Assembly (NCBI GenBank): GCA_963771655.1
Contig: CAVYUG010000014.1
Location: 1 to 64,000, forward strand
DNA: 64,000 nt
Origin: JAWVFM01 sp963771655
GTDB taxonomy: Bacteria > Actinomycetota > Thermoleophilia > Solirubrobacterales > 70-9
Direction of reading: 5' to 3'
In this document: one piece after another, positions 16,898-25,287 of the stretch
How positions within the stretch are numbered: the first letter of the stretch is position 1
Layout of the letters: each line of letters begins with the position of its first letter
Made by a program: the position numbers and the translations under genes
The notes under the pieces: model-generated
What the model was told of the DNA's origin: nothing
The model's input: only the letters and a program-made list of their open reading frames with translations
Database searches by the model: none

Positions 16898-16932
16898 AAG
16901 CGCGGCGGGCGTGATGGTAGCGGATCGAATGT

Positions 16933-17388
16933 TCAGCGCTTGGCCCAGACCTCGGGGTCGGAAAGAAGCGCTTCGAGCTGCCACGAGAGCTGCTTCGACA
17001 CGACGTCGGCGAGGGTGACGCTCTCGAGGACGCCGCGAAGGTTCGCGCGAACGGCAACCCAGACGTCGCGCAGCCGTTCGGCGGCGCCCTCGTAGTGGAG
17101 GTCCTCCGGCGCCGACTCGTGGATGTTCGCGAGCGGGCCCTCCACGGCGCGGATCACGTCGGCGACCGTGATCTCGTCGGCCGGCCTGGCGAGCCAGTAG
17201 CCGCCACGGGCGCCGCGCCGGGCGCGGATCAGTCGCGCGTGCTTCATCTCGAGCAGGATGTGCTCGAGGAAGTGAAGGGGGATGTCCTGCGATGAGGCGA
17301 GCCGCTCGCCCTTCACCGGGTCCTCCCCCGCGGCGGCGAGCTCCAGCGCGGCACGCAGCGCGTAATCGGCCTTGGCGGATATCCTCAC
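16933..17388 (-). CDS. Rrf2-family transcriptional regulator
   Basis: 151 residues. Winged helix starting VRISAKADYALRAALELA, recognition region IPLHFLEHILLEMKHARLI, wing GARGGYWLARPADEITVADV. No cysteines are present, so it cannot bind the Fe-S cluster of IscR or NsrR; CymR-type sulfur regulators are also cluster-free. GTG start at 17388 matches the family N-terminus. It probably regulates the TauE/SafE gene behind it and possibly itself and the sulfate operon. It is divergent from the PHP gene with a 31-base gap. Confidence 0.9.
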   Translation of the reverse strand: MRISAKADYALRAALELAAAGEDPVKGERLASSQDIPLHFLEHILLEMKHARLIRARRGARGGYWLARPADEITVADVIRAVEGPLANIHESAPEDLHYEGAAERLRDVWVAVRANLRGVLESVTLADVVSKQLSWQLEALLSDPEVWAKR

Positions 17389-17391
17389 GGG

Positions 17392-17420
17392 CCCAATTGT
17401 CGCAGTTCGGGTCAACAATT
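17392..17420. promoter_or_regulatory. Intergenic region with Rrf2-like half-sites
   Basis: The short divergent gap between the Rrf2 and PHP genes contains CCCAATTGTC at 17392-17401 and, on the minus strand, TTGTTGACCC, a ten-base string also present at the edge of the palindrome upstream of the exporter gene. AATTGT and ACAATT form an inverted pair spanning 17395-17420. This looks like an autoregulatory site. Confidence 0.4.
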
Positions 17421-18244
17421 TGATCGACCTCCAAGCCCATTCCGTCGTCTCCGACGGCCAGCTCGAGCCGGCCGAGGTCGCGCGCGCGGCCGCCCAGGCG
17501 GGCGTGACCGTGATGTCGCTCACCGACCACGACGCGATCGCCGGCGTGCGCGAGGCAGTCGCTGCAGCCGAGGAGGCGGGCATCGAGTGCGTTCCGGCCG
17601 TGGAGATGTCGTGCGTTCACCGCTACTCCGACGACCTGCACGTCCTCGGCTACTGGGTCGACACGGCGCGAATCGCGGCCGCGTGCGAGCGGGCGCAGTC
17701 CGAGCGCGTGAACCGGGCCCACGAGATCATCGACCGGTTGAACGCCTCCGGCGTCGAGGTGACCTTCGACGACGCGGTTCGCGAGGCGGGAGCCGCCGAC
17801 TCGATCGGCCGCCCGCACATCGCCCGGGCGGCCGGCGCCGGTCCCGACCTCGGGCCATTCTTCGAGGAGTACCTCGTGCCCGGGGCCAAGGCCTTCGTCG
17901 CCCGAAAGTGGCCCACCGCCGAGCAGGCGGTGGAGGTGATCCATGATTCGGGCGGCGTCGCGGCGGTCGCGCATCCCTATTGGGACGTCAAGGACCCTGA
18001 CGCGGTGCGCGACCTCGTCGTCAGCCTCAACGCCGACGTCGGCATCGAGGGCCTCGAGACCTTCTACCCCGCGCACACCCCCGAGCAGACGAAGCACTGC
18101 CTCGAGCTCTGCGAGGAGCTCGGCCTCGCGCCCACGGCGTCCTCGGACTTCCACGGCCCCACCCACAAGACCTTCTCGCGCTTCGGCGCCTACGACACGT
18201 ACGGGCTCGGCGAGCCGGTCGTGCCTGAGCGCCCCGGCTCCTAG
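17420..18244 (+). CDS. PHP-domain phosphoesterase (YciV/TrpH-like)
   Basis: 274 residues with PHP metal motifs: IDLQAHSVVSDG at the N-terminus, LTDHDAIAG, a central HVLGYW, VAAVAHPYW and SSDFHGPTHK near the C-terminus. These proteins hydrolyse phosphate esters such as 3',5'-nucleoside bisphosphates (RnaAM/YciV). The first His of the canonical HxH is Gln here, a variant that occurs in some subfamilies. TTG start at 17420 aligns the N-terminus with the family; the longer frame would enter the divergent Rrf2 gene. Confidence 0.85.
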   Translation: MIDLQAHSVVSDGQLEPAEVARAAAQAGVTVMSLTDHDAIAGVREAVAAAEEAGIECVPAVEMSCVHRYSDDLHVLGYWVDTARIAAACERAQSERVNRAHEIIDRLNASGVEVTFDDAVREAGAADSIGRPHIARAAGAGPDLGPFFEEYLVPGAKAFVARKWPTAEQAVEVIHDSGGVAAVAHPYWDVKDPDAVRDLVVSLNADVGIEGLETFYPAHTPEQTKHCLELCEELGLAPTASSDFHGPTHKTFSRFGAYDTYGLGEPVVPERPGS

Positions 18245-18327
18245 CGGATTCTCAGCCGGCTGCCAGGCTCGTACCCAGCCTTCCCTGCTGGGGTGCGCTC
18301 CTGCAGTCCAGCGAGAGGAGAACGCAG

Positions 18328-18504
18328 ATGAAGAAGCTGTTCGGAAACGGGCGCCCGCTCGCCGCGGCCGTCCTGGCCGTCGGAGTCGCCGCGATCGCCG
18401 TGCCGGCGTTCGGCGATTCCGGCACCCAGGCCAGCCTCGCCCCGCATCGCGGGCACGGCCCGGCCCGGCGGGCGCCATGGCTCTCCCGCCACCGCCGCCG
18501 ATGA
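18328..18504 (+). CDS. Short exported protein, possibly the 5' part of an interrupted gene
   Basis: 58 codons after a good ribosome-binding site (GAGAGGAG at 18313-18320). MKKLFGNGRP then the hydrophobic LAAAVLAVGVAAIAVPAFG form a clear Sec signal peptide; the rest is Arg/Pro/His-rich. The reading frame stops at TGA 18502-18504 and reopens, in the same frame, as the ORF at 18514. The two may be one secreted protein broken by a nonsense change or by two compensating indels: the alternative frame through 18477-18500 reads proline-rich. Confidence 0.5.
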   Translation: MKKLFGNGRPLAAAVLAVGVAAIAVPAFGDSGTQASLAPHRGHGPARRAPWLSRHRRR

Positions 18505-18513
18505 CGGGGCGCG

Positions 18514-18702
18514 ATGCGCAAGCGGGCCGACAAGATCGCCTCGTGTATGCGGAGCAAGGACATCCCGGGCGCGAGCCCGAAGGCCTTCCGCAAGGCCGCG
18601 AAGGAGTGCGGAGCACCGCCGCTTCCGCCACGAGGCGCCCTACCGCCGCGTGGCGCGATGCCGCCTCTGCCCTGCGATGAGTCCTCGAAGCGAAGGCGCT
18701 GA
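18514..18702 (+). CDS. Short Cys- and Pro-containing ORF, possible continuation of the preceding exported protein
   Basis: 62 codons in the same frame as the upstream signal-peptide ORF, nine bases after its stop. Contains KIASCMRSKDIPGASPKAF and KECGAPPLPPRG, the kind of small two-Cys unit seen in exported actinobacterial proteins. No own ribosome-binding site stands out. Function unknown. Confidence 0.4.
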   Translation: MRKRADKIASCMRSKDIPGASPKAFRKAAKECGAPPLPPRGALPPRGAMPPLPCDESSKRRR

Positions 18703-18707
18703 GGCGG

Positions 18708-19622
18708 CTAGAGCAATATCGGCGCGTAGTCCTCGGGGAAGGCCGAGGGGCCGAAGAACCAGCACTCGATCGCGTATCGAGTGCTGGTCATCTCGGCGTT
18801 GCCGCTCGTCGAGTGCAGGAGCATCTCGTCGAACAGGAGCGCGTCGCCGGGCTCGAAGACGGGTGTCGACACGCCGCCCTCGCCCGCCACCTCGGCGGCG
18901 ACCTCGCGTGAGACCGACCAGTCGAACTGGGCCTCGTGGGTGCCGGTGGGAACGATCTCGTCGAGCCGCCGCGGGATGATGTCCATCCCCGGAGCGACGT
19001 CGCCGCAGCGCGTCAGCGCGAGCCACAGATTGAGCGCGCGCACCTCGCCGAGGAACGCCCCGTCCTGGTGCCACATGCTCGGCATCGCCTCCGCGAAGGT
19101 CTCGGGACCGACTTTCCGCAGGGTGGACTTGTTGATCGAGATCGCCGGGCGCTCACCGAGGTATTCCGAGGCGAGGCCGCCGAAGCCGGTGCGCTCGCAG
19201 AGCTCGAGAAGCGCGGTGGTCACCTGCGGGGAGTCCGCAAGCCAGAGCGAGCTCGGGCCGCTGACCATCCACCGGTGCTCGGCGAGCTCGAACCCCTCCT
19301 CGGGGACGAACTCCTCGTAGTAGCGCTCGCCGTCGACCTCGCCCTCGCGCACCCGCTCCCGCGCCTCGAAGGCGCGGTCGACCTTCTCGCGCAGCGCCTT
19401 CGCCTCGGCGGGATCCACGAGCCCGCGCACCAGCAGGCAGCCGCGCTCGAGGATCGCCGAGCGAAGGAGCTCTGGGCCGAGCTCGTCCGCGGCAACCTCC
19501 GGGAGGCGCGGCTCGGCGGGGATCGCCCGCTCACCGGCCGGCTGCGGGGCGGGCGCCGTGCCCGAGCGCATCAGCGCGAGGGCGTCCCCGTGGCGTCTTT
19601 GGAGATCGGCGACGGGCGACAC
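18708..19622 (-). CDS. Phytanoyl-CoA dioxygenase (PhyH)-family Fe(II)/2-oxoglutarate oxygenase
   Basis: 304 residues from GTG 19622. Iron-binding facial triad: HxD in MWHQDGAFLGEV, distal His in FDEMLLHSTSGNAEM, and the 2-oxoglutarate-binding Arg in STRYAIECWFFG. It hydroxylates an unactivated carbon of an organic substrate; which one is unknown. The open frame extends to 19688, but that would overlap the divergent lipoprotein start. The 3' end nearly touches the small ORF at 18702. Confidence 0.85.
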   Translation of the reverse strand: MSPVADLQRRHGDALALMRSGTAPAPQPAGERAIPAEPRLPEVAADELGPELLRSAILERGCLLVRGLVDPAEAKALREKVDRAFEARERVREGEVDGERYYEEFVPEEGFELAEHRWMVSGPSSLWLADSPQVTTALLELCERTGFGGLASEYLGERPAISINKSTLRKVGPETFAEAMPSMWHQDGAFLGEVRALNLWLALTRCGDVAPGMDIIPRRLDEIVPTGTHEAQFDWSVSREVAAEVAGEGGVSTPVFEPGDALLFDEMLLHSTSGNAEMTSTRYAIECWFFGPSAFPEDYAPILL

Positions 19623-19686
19623 GGCGGGGACGGTACCCCCATTGACTCCGGCGCAAGCGTGTGATGGGGTTCCCGCCGGGGGTTTC

Positions 19687-20703
19687 ATGGGACGCCGATT
19701 CGGACTCGCCTTGGCGGCGCTCGCGGCCGCGACGATCGCTTCGTGTGGAGGAGGGGACGCGCGTGAGGGCGGCTCGGCGCTCTTCCTCGTCGAGGGCTAC
19801 CCCGACCTCGATCCGCAGCTCTCCTACACGACGGAGGGCTGGCAGGCGCTTTGGAACACCTACATCCCGCTCCTCACCTTCAAGCACGCGCCGGGCGACG
19901 CCGGCACGACGGTGGTCCCGGGCCTCGCGCGCTCGCTGCCCAGGGTCACGAACGGCGGCCGCACCTACGCGCTCCGGCTCCGCAAGGGCCTTCGCTACTC
20001 CGACGGGCGCCCGGTCAGGGCCTCTGACTTCGAGTTCGCGGTCGAGAGGATGTTCGACGTCGACTCGGGCGGCAGCTCCTTCTACACGAGCATCGTCGGG
20101 GCGGCCGACTATCAGAGCGGCAAGGCGAAGGCGATCGCCGGGATCCAAACCGACGACGAGAGCGGGCGCATCGTGATCGCGAAGGCGAAGCCCTCCGACA
20201 CCGCCATCTCCGTTTGGAGCGATCGCCAGCCCCCGGCGGATCAGGTGGGCCAGTACTACCAGCAGGTGCTGAGCCGGTTGGGTTTCGACGCGAAGCTGCG
20301 GATCGTCAATTCCGCGACCTACTTCGACACGATCGCGAACCGAAAGACGCCGGATCTCGACACGGGCTTCTCGAACTGGTTCCAGGACTACCCGCACCCG
20401 AACGACTTCTTCCAGCCGCTCTTGAGCGGCGAGGCGATCAGCTCGGTGCAGAACCCGAACCTGGCCAACCTCGACGACCCGGATGTGAATCGCGAGATCG
20501 CGAGCCTCGCGGCCGAGCCCTTCACGCCGGCGGTGCGCGACCGCTACGCCGCGCTCGACCGCCGGGTGATGGCGCGGGCGCCGTGGGCGCCGTTCGGCAA
20601 CCAGCGCTCGGTGACGTTCACGTCGGACCGCATCGACTTCCCGAGCGTCTACTTTCACCCCGTGTACAACCAGGACTTCACGAGCTTCGCCCTCGCGAAG
20701 TGA
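19687..20703 (+). CDS. ABC transporter solute-binding lipoprotein (OppA/SBP_bac_5 family), internally shortened
   Basis: 338 residues. Lipoprotein signal ALAALAAATIASCGGG with lipobox Cys near residue 20. The N-terminal lobe includes YPDLDPQLSYTTEGW and ALRLRKGLRYSDGRPV; the C-terminal part includes DTAISVWSDRQPPADQVGQY and FQDYPHPNDFFQPLLSG. Typical members are 500-600 residues; the central portion expected between GRIVI and KPSDTAISVW (near 20170-20195) is absent without frame loss. It would bind peptides or glycosides, but the deletion removes much of the ligand-binding lobe, and no ABC permease genes are nearby. Confidence 0.82.
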   Translation: MGRRFGLALAALAAATIASCGGGDAREGGSALFLVEGYPDLDPQLSYTTEGWQALWNTYIPLLTFKHAPGDAGTTVVPGLARSLPRVTNGGRTYALRLRKGLRYSDGRPVRASDFEFAVERMFDVDSGGSSFYTSIVGAADYQSGKAKAIAGIQTDDESGRIVIAKAKPSDTAISVWSDRQPPADQVGQYYQQVLSRLGFDAKLRIVNSATYFDTIANRKTPDLDTGFSNWFQDYPHPNDFFQPLLSGEAISSVQNPNLANLDDPDVNREIASLAAEPFTPAVRDRYAALDRRVMARAPWAPFGNQRSVTFTSDRIDFPSVYFHPVYNQDFTSFALAK

Positions 20704-21092
20704 GCACGAGGGAGATCCTCGCTCGCGGCTACGACGCGTTCAATCGCGGCGACGTCGAGACGATGCGGGAGATCATGGCCCCGGAGTTCGTCTGGCACGA
20801 GGCGCCGGAGGTGCCCGGCCCGAAGGCGACCGTCGGCCGCGACGAGTTCGCCGGCTACGTGCGCAGCTTCGACCGCCTCTGGGAGGAGTTCTCCTTCGAG
20901 ATCGTCGAGCTCGAGGAGGGCCCTGACGACGTGGCGCTCGCGCGGGTGCACGCGCGGGGTCGGGGCCGGGACGGCGGCGCCGAGATCGACCTGGAGATCT
21001 TCCACGTGTGGCGGCTGCGAGGCGATCTCGTCGTGCGCATGGACGCCTTCCTCGACGAGCGCTCAGCGCGCGAGGCGGCTGGTCTCGAGTAG
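20700..21092 (+). CDS. SnoaL-like/NTF2-like protein
   Basis: 130 residues of the cone-shaped NTF2 fold: REILARGYDAFNRGDVETM, EFVWHEAPEVPGPKATVGR, and the closing strand DGGAEIDLEIFHVWRLRGDL. Often a small hydrolase, isomerase or ligand-binding protein; no catalytic residue can be assigned. GTG 20700 overlaps the lipoprotein stop (GTGA), so it is translated with it. The 3' end overlaps the convergent cyclase gene by 30 bases. Confidence 0.8.
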   Translation: MSTREILARGYDAFNRGDVETMREIMAPEFVWHEAPEVPGPKATVGRDEFAGYVRSFDRLWEEFSFEIVELEEGPDDVALARVHARGRGRDGGAEIDLEIFHVWRLRGDLVVRMDAFLDERSAREAAGLE

Positions 21093-24000
21093 CTCGCGCG
21101 CTCGGGCCGCGGAGACGACGTCGCCCTTTCCCTCGTACAGGGCGATCGCCGACTCGAGCATCGGCACGGCCTCGCCCGGCATCGCCGTCGCCGCGAGCAC
21201 CTCGCCGAGGCAGGCGAGGGCGTTCGCGTGGAGGATCACGGTGTCGCTCGCCGAGGCGAGGTCCACCGCCTCGCGCGCCAGTCGCTCCGCCGCCGTCACC
21301 TCGCCGAGGCGGAGGAGCGCCTCGGCGCGGACGACGCGCCAGCGGACGTTCGCGTCGAGGTCGTCGCTGCCGGCGACCTCCTCCGAGCGCTCGCTGAGCT
21401 CGATCGCCTCGTCGTAGCGCTTTTGGGGCAGGAGGGTCGTCGCGAGCATCGGCATGATCGTCGCCTGGATCGCCTTCGCCCCCACGGACTCGAAGTAGTC
21501 GAGGGCGAAGCGCAACTCACGCTCGGCGCCGGGCGGGTCCGAGGCGAGCGGCTCGGACGTCGCGGTTGAGGCGGCGTGGTAGGCGATGTGGACCGGCAGG
21601 CCGAGGTCGTCGAAGATGCGACGCGCCTCGGCGAACGCGTCCTGCGCCTCGGCGACGCGGCCGGAGCGGGCCAGCATCTCGCCCATCCGCCCGAGGGTCG
21701 ACCCCTCGAGCGCGCGGTTGTCGTGAGCCCGCGCCCACTCGAGGTCCTCGCGCGCGCGGGCGACCACCTTCTCGCACGGCGTGGGGCCGAACACCGCCGC
21801 CTGGAGCAGCCAGTAGCGGATCCAGGCCTCGACGCCGGGGTCCTCGGCCCGCTCCGCCTGCTCCAGGGCGCGCTCGAGCGCCTCGGCCGCCGCGGCCTGC
21901 TCTCCCCGGTCGGAGTGGACCTTGCCGAGGAGGTGCCAGGCCTTCGCCTCGTCGAGCACGTCGCCGAGCTCCTGGCAGCGCGTGAGGACCTGGGTCGCCG
22001 TCGCCCGTCCGTTCTCCGCCCACCAGACCGGGTCGACGAGCCGCTTCAGCGTCAGGTCGAGAATGCGCATCCGCACCTCGGCCCTGGGGTCGCCGTCGGC
22101 GACCACCGCTCGCCGGGCCTCGCTCAGCACCTCCTCGGCGGCGGCGGTGTCGCCCCGGCGGATGAGCGCCGTGCCGAGGTCGAACAGCGGCTCGAGGCGC
22201 GCGGCCGCGTTGCCCTCGGCGAGGAGAGCCACGCCGCGGCTGAGGAGTGCGGCCGCGCCGGCGTCGTCCTGGCGACGAGCCGCGCGCCGCCCGGCGGCGA
22301 CGAGGTGGCGGGCCGCGCGCGAGGCGAGCTCCGCGAGCTCCTCGTCGTCGGCGAGCAACTCACGGCGGTACCGGTAGGCCGTCTCGAGGTGGTAGCCGAG
22401 GATCTCCTCGAACTGGCCGAGGCGCGAGGACGCCCACTCGACCAGCCAGTCGGCGAAGCGCTCGTGGAGATCGCCGCGGCGCGCCTTCGGCATCGACTCG
22501 TAGACGACGTCGCGCACCAGGAGGTGGCGGAACCGGTAGTCCTCGATCGGCCCGGCGCGGCGCATCGGCTCGATCAGCTGCTTTCGCATCAGGCCCTCGA
22601 GCGCCTTGTCGCCGGCTCGACCGCCGAGGGCCAGCACCGACTCCGCGGCGAACTCCTTGCCGATCACCGACGCCCGCTCGGCGAAGAGCCGCTCGGCCTC
22701 GCTCAGGTGGTCGATGCGCGCCGCGAGGATCGCCTCGACGGTGGGCGGCACGACGACCTCGTCGAGGCCGGAGTCCGCGACCCAGCCGTCCTCGGTGCGG
22801 CGAAGCTCTCCCTCGTCCACGAGCATCGAGAGCACCTGCTCGACGAAGAGCGGGTTGCCCGCCGCCACCTGCACGAGCTGCTCGTGCACGGCCGGCGGAA
22901 GGCTGGAGCCGACGAGGAGCTCGATCATGGTGGTCACCTCGTCGCGGCCGAGGGGCCGCAGGGAGATGATCGTGGGGCAGGCCTCCTCCCAGGAGGGCCG
23001 TTGGTCGAGCAGGTCGAAGCGGGCGGTGGCGATCAGCAGGATCGGCGCTGAGCGGCTTCTCCGCGCGACGTGCTCCACGAGGTCGAGCAGCGTCGGCTCC
23101 GCCCAGTGCAGGTCCTCGATGACCACGATCAGGGGGCGGTCGGAGGCGATCGCCTCGAGCAGGCGCTGCACGGCCCAGAACGTGTGCTCCCCGGGCTCGA
23201 GATCGTCGGCGAGCCCGACGATCTGCGCGAGGTGGCGCGCGACCGCCGCGCCGTCGGGGTCCTTTCCGAGGGTGGCGTCGAGCTTCGCCAGGGCGACGTC
23301 CGCCGGATCGGAGTCGTCGATTCCCGTCGCCTGGGAGACGATCTCGACGAGCGGCCAGAAGGTCGATCCCCGGCCGTACGGAAGGCAGCGGCCGACCAGG
23401 AGCTGCGCCTGCGGGCGGTAGCGCTCGAACACCTCCGCGACGAGGCGCGACTTGCCGACGCCCGCGTCGCCCGCGATCGTCACGAACTCGCACTGCCCGC
23501 GCGCGAGCGCTCGCTGGAAGGCGACCCCGAGCAGCGAGAGCTCGCGGCCGCGTCCGATCAGCGGCCCGTCGACGGGCGCCTCCCCGGCCGCCGTCGGCCG
23601 CGCCTTGAGGAGCCGGTAGGCGGAGATCGGCTCGGTGCGGCCGCGGAGCTCGAGCTCACCGGCGGCCTCCGCCTTGAACGCGCCGCGCACGAGCCGGTGG
23701 GTCTCCTCGCCGATCAGGATCTCGCCCGGCGCCGCCTTCTTCTCGAGCCGTGCGGCAACGGTGACGGCGTCGCCGAGCGCCATCGGACGCCCCGCGATCG
23801 GCTCGCCGACGAGGACGGTCCCGGTGTTGATCCCGATCCGGATCTGGAGCCGCACGCCGAGCCGCGGCTCGAGCTCGCCGTTCAGGCCCTCGAGCTCGGT
23901 CAGCATGTCGACGGCGGCCGCCACGGCGCGCTGCGCGTCGTCCTCTCGCGTGAGCGGCACGCCGAAGAGCCCGGAGACCTCGTCGCCGACGAGGTTCTCG

Positions 24001-24176
24001 ATCTGCCCGCCGTGCGCCTCGATCACCGCCGCGAGACGCTCGAAGAATCGCCGCACGACGGCGCGGAACACCTCGGGGTCGAGCTGCTCCGCCAGCGCCG
24101 TCGACCCCGCCATGTCGGCGAACACGGCCGTGATCTTCTTGCGGACTTCCCGAGCTCGCCTGTCTTCCACTGCCAT
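21063..24176 (-). CDS. Class III nucleotide cyclase-like domain / AAA ATPase / TPR regulator
   Basis: 1,037 residues. Residues 12-180 form a class III cyclase domain with metal Asp21 (FADMAGST) and Asp65 (NLVGDEVSG). Residues about 205-480 form a STAND-like ATPase: Walker A AGDAGVGKS near 233-240 and Walker B LIVVIEDLHW. From about 560 onward it is alpha-helical with TPR-like units to the end. The substrate-specifying Lys expected before GDE is replaced, and the Asn of VNxAAR reads Thr (AVTVAARLE), so cyclase activity may be altered. Such proteins are common in high-GC actinobacteria as signal-responsive hubs. The gene is monocistronic. Confidence 0.9.
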   Translation of the reverse strand: MAVEDRRAREVRKKITAVFADMAGSTALAEQLDPEVFRAVVRRFFERLAAVIEAHGGQIENLVGDEVSGLFGVPLTREDDAQRAVAAAVDMLTELEGLNGELEPRLGVRLQIRIGINTGTVLVGEPIAGRPMALGDAVTVAARLEKKAAPGEILIGEETHRLVRGAFKAEAAGELELRGRTEPISAYRLLKARPTAAGEAPVDGPLIGRGRELSLLGVAFQRALARGQCEFVTIAGDAGVGKSRLVAEVFERYRPQAQLLVGRCLPYGRGSTFWPLVEIVSQATGIDDSDPADVALAKLDATLGKDPDGAAVARHLAQIVGLADDLEPGEHTFWAVQRLLEAIASDRPLIVVIEDLHWAEPTLLDLVEHVARRSRSAPILLIATARFDLLDQRPSWEEACPTIISLRPLGRDEVTTMIELLVGSSLPPAVHEQLVQVAAGNPLFVEQVLSMLVDEGELRRTEDGWVADSGLDEVVVPPTVEAILAARIDHLSEAERLFAERASVIGKEFAAESVLALGGRAGDKALEGLMRKQLIEPMRRAGPIEDYRFRHLLVRDVVYESMPKARRGDLHERFADWLVEWASSRLGQFEEILGYHLETAYRYRRELLADDEELAELASRAARHLVAAGRRAARRQDDAGAAALLSRGVALLAEGNAAARLEPLFDLGTALIRRGDTAAAEEVLSEARRAVVADGDPRAEVRMRILDLTLKRLVDPVWWAENGRATATQVLTRCQELGDVLDEAKAWHLLGKVHSDRGEQAAAAEALERALEQAERAEDPGVEAWIRYWLLQAAVFGPTPCEKVVARAREDLEWARAHDNRALEGSTLGRMGEMLARSGRVAEAQDAFAEARRIFDDLGLPVHIAYHAASTATSEPLASDPPGAERELRFALDYFESVGAKAIQATIMPMLATTLLPQKRYDEAIELSERSEEVAGSDDLDANVRWRVVRAEALLRLGEVTAAERLAREAVDLASASDTVILHANALACLGEVLAATAMPGEAVPMLESAIALYEGKGDVVSAARARELLETSRLAR

Positions 24177-24246
24177 GGCGGGTAATCATCGCCGCTGGAG
24201 CCCGCTGCGCGCAAGGGGGCGAGGCCAGGCGGTTGCACGCCGAGAC

Positions 24247-24294
24247 GGGCGGCTTCGCCGCCCGCGGCACCGAGGGGGCGCCTGAGGCGCCCCC
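24247..24294. repeat. Two GC-rich perfect hairpins in tandem
   Basis: First stem 24247-24253 with 24257-24263 (7 bp, TTC loop); second stem 24274-24282 with 24286-24294 (9 bp, TGA loop). They lie in the gap between divergent genes, where a terminator is not expected, so they could be a leader structure of the downstream gene or a repeat remnant. No U-tract. Confidence 0.5.
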
Positions 24295-24302
24295 GGGGTT
24301 CT

Positions 24303-24341
24303 GATGCGGATAGTGGCCGCTATGCGGCATTTATCCGCATC
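24303..24341. promoter_or_regulatory. Inverted repeat over the start of the AbiEi/DUF559 gene
   Basis: Ten-base perfect arms GATGCGGATA (24303-24312) and TATCCGCATC (24332-24341). A third ATGCGGC copy lies between them. The repeat covers the candidate start codons at 24304 and 24322. AbiEi-type proteins repress their own promoters by binding inverted repeats, so this is a candidate operator; related sequence recurs at the 3' end of the gene. Confidence 0.45.
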
Positions 24342-25248
24342 GGGACGGCGGTGGGCCGAAGCCTCTAGGCTCGCGCGCGGCCAGCACGGTGTCTTGAGCC
24401 GGGCACAGCTCACGGCGCTGGGCCTCACTCAGCAGTCGATCTCCCGAGCCCTCGCTGCTGGCCGCCTTCGCCGCGTCCACGCCGGCGTCTACATCGTCGG
24501 CGGCGCGGTTCTCGCTCGGGAGGCGCGCTGGATCGCCGCAGCTCTCGCAGGTGGCCGCCATGCCGTCCTCAGCCACCGCGACGCCGCGACGCTGTGGGGA
24601 ATGGCCGACTACGCACACGGCGACATCGAGGTCACGGTCCCGGGCACCGGGGCGCGCTCTCAGCCGGGCATTCGGATCCACAGGACACGCCACCTGCCGC
24701 CCGAGGACGTCACCTCCCGCTGCCAAATCCCGGTCACCACCCCGGCACGGACCCTCGCCGACCTCGCGAGGGTGATCTCACCTCGCCACCTGCAACCGGC
24801 GTTCGACCAGGGCCTTCGGAGCGGGGTTCTCACGCCGGCGGCGCTCAGAGAGCAGCTGGGGAGGGCCAGGGGCCGGCGCGGCGCTCCAGCGCTCCGCGCC
24901 CTCCTCGGTGATGATCCGGAGTCCATAGCCCGCACGCGCTCGCCGCTCGAGGCGCGTTTCGTTCGCTTCTGCAGCGAGGAGGGGTTGCCGCCGCCGGAGG
25001 TGAACGCCTACGTCTGCGGCCGCGAGGTCGATGCCTCCTGGCCGGGCACGAACGTCGTCGCCGAGCTGGACAGCTGGACCTTCCACGGCGACCGCGAGGC
25101 GTTCGAGCGCGATCGCGCGAAGTGGGCGGCCTTGACGGCTGCCGGCTTCCGGGTGGTCCCGGTGACCGACCGGCGCCTGAAGCGCGACCGCGTAGAGCTC
25201 GCCGCGACCCTGCGTCGACTGCTCTTGGCGCCTCCCGACCTGCCCTGA
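24304..25248 (+). CDS. AbiEi-type winged-helix / DUF559 endonuclease-like protein
   Basis: 314 residues. The N-terminal helix-turn-helix (HGVLSRAQLTALGLTQQSIS then LRRVHAGVYIVG) is that of AbiEi-type antitoxins. The middle part has ATLWGMADY and IPVTTPARTLADLARV, and the C-terminus resembles the Vsr-like DUF559 nuclease fold: EVDASWPGTNVVAELDSWTFHG gives D, E and D positions. No AbiEii toxin is adjacent. A relative of the same architecture is at 32836. Start could be ATG 24304 or 24322. Role: probably a DNA-binding regulator or nuclease in a mobile or defence context; not proven. Confidence 0.78.
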   Translation: MRIVAAMRHLSASGRRWAEASRLARGQHGVLSRAQLTALGLTQQSISRALAAGRLRRVHAGVYIVGGAVLAREARWIAAALAGGRHAVLSHRDAATLWGMADYAHGDIEVTVPGTGARSQPGIRIHRTRHLPPEDVTSRCQIPVTTPARTLADLARVISPRHLQPAFDQGLRSGVLTPAALREQLGRARGRRGAPALRALLGDDPESIARTRSPLEARFVRFCSEEGLPPPEVNAYVCGREVDASWPGTNVVAELDSWTFHGDREAFERDRAKWAALTAAGFRVVPVTDRRLKRDRVELAATLRRLLLAPPDLP

Positions 25249-25287
25249 TGCGGCTCGCCCCCGTATAGGTGGATAAGCCGCATCAGG
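25244..25287. terminator. 12-bp inverted repeat at the 3' end of the AbiEi/DUF559 gene
   Basis: Arms CCTGATGCGGCT (25244-25255) and AGCCGCATCAGG (25276-25287) are exact reverse complements and include the stop codon. A further GCCGCATCA follows at 25297. It may terminate transcription, but it shares the TGATGCGG core with the repeat at the 5' end of the same gene. Confidence 0.5.

Noticed and set aside
24247..24294. Terminator of the cyclase gene
   Set aside because: The hairpins are upstream of that gene (it is transcribed leftward from 24176), so they cannot terminate it.
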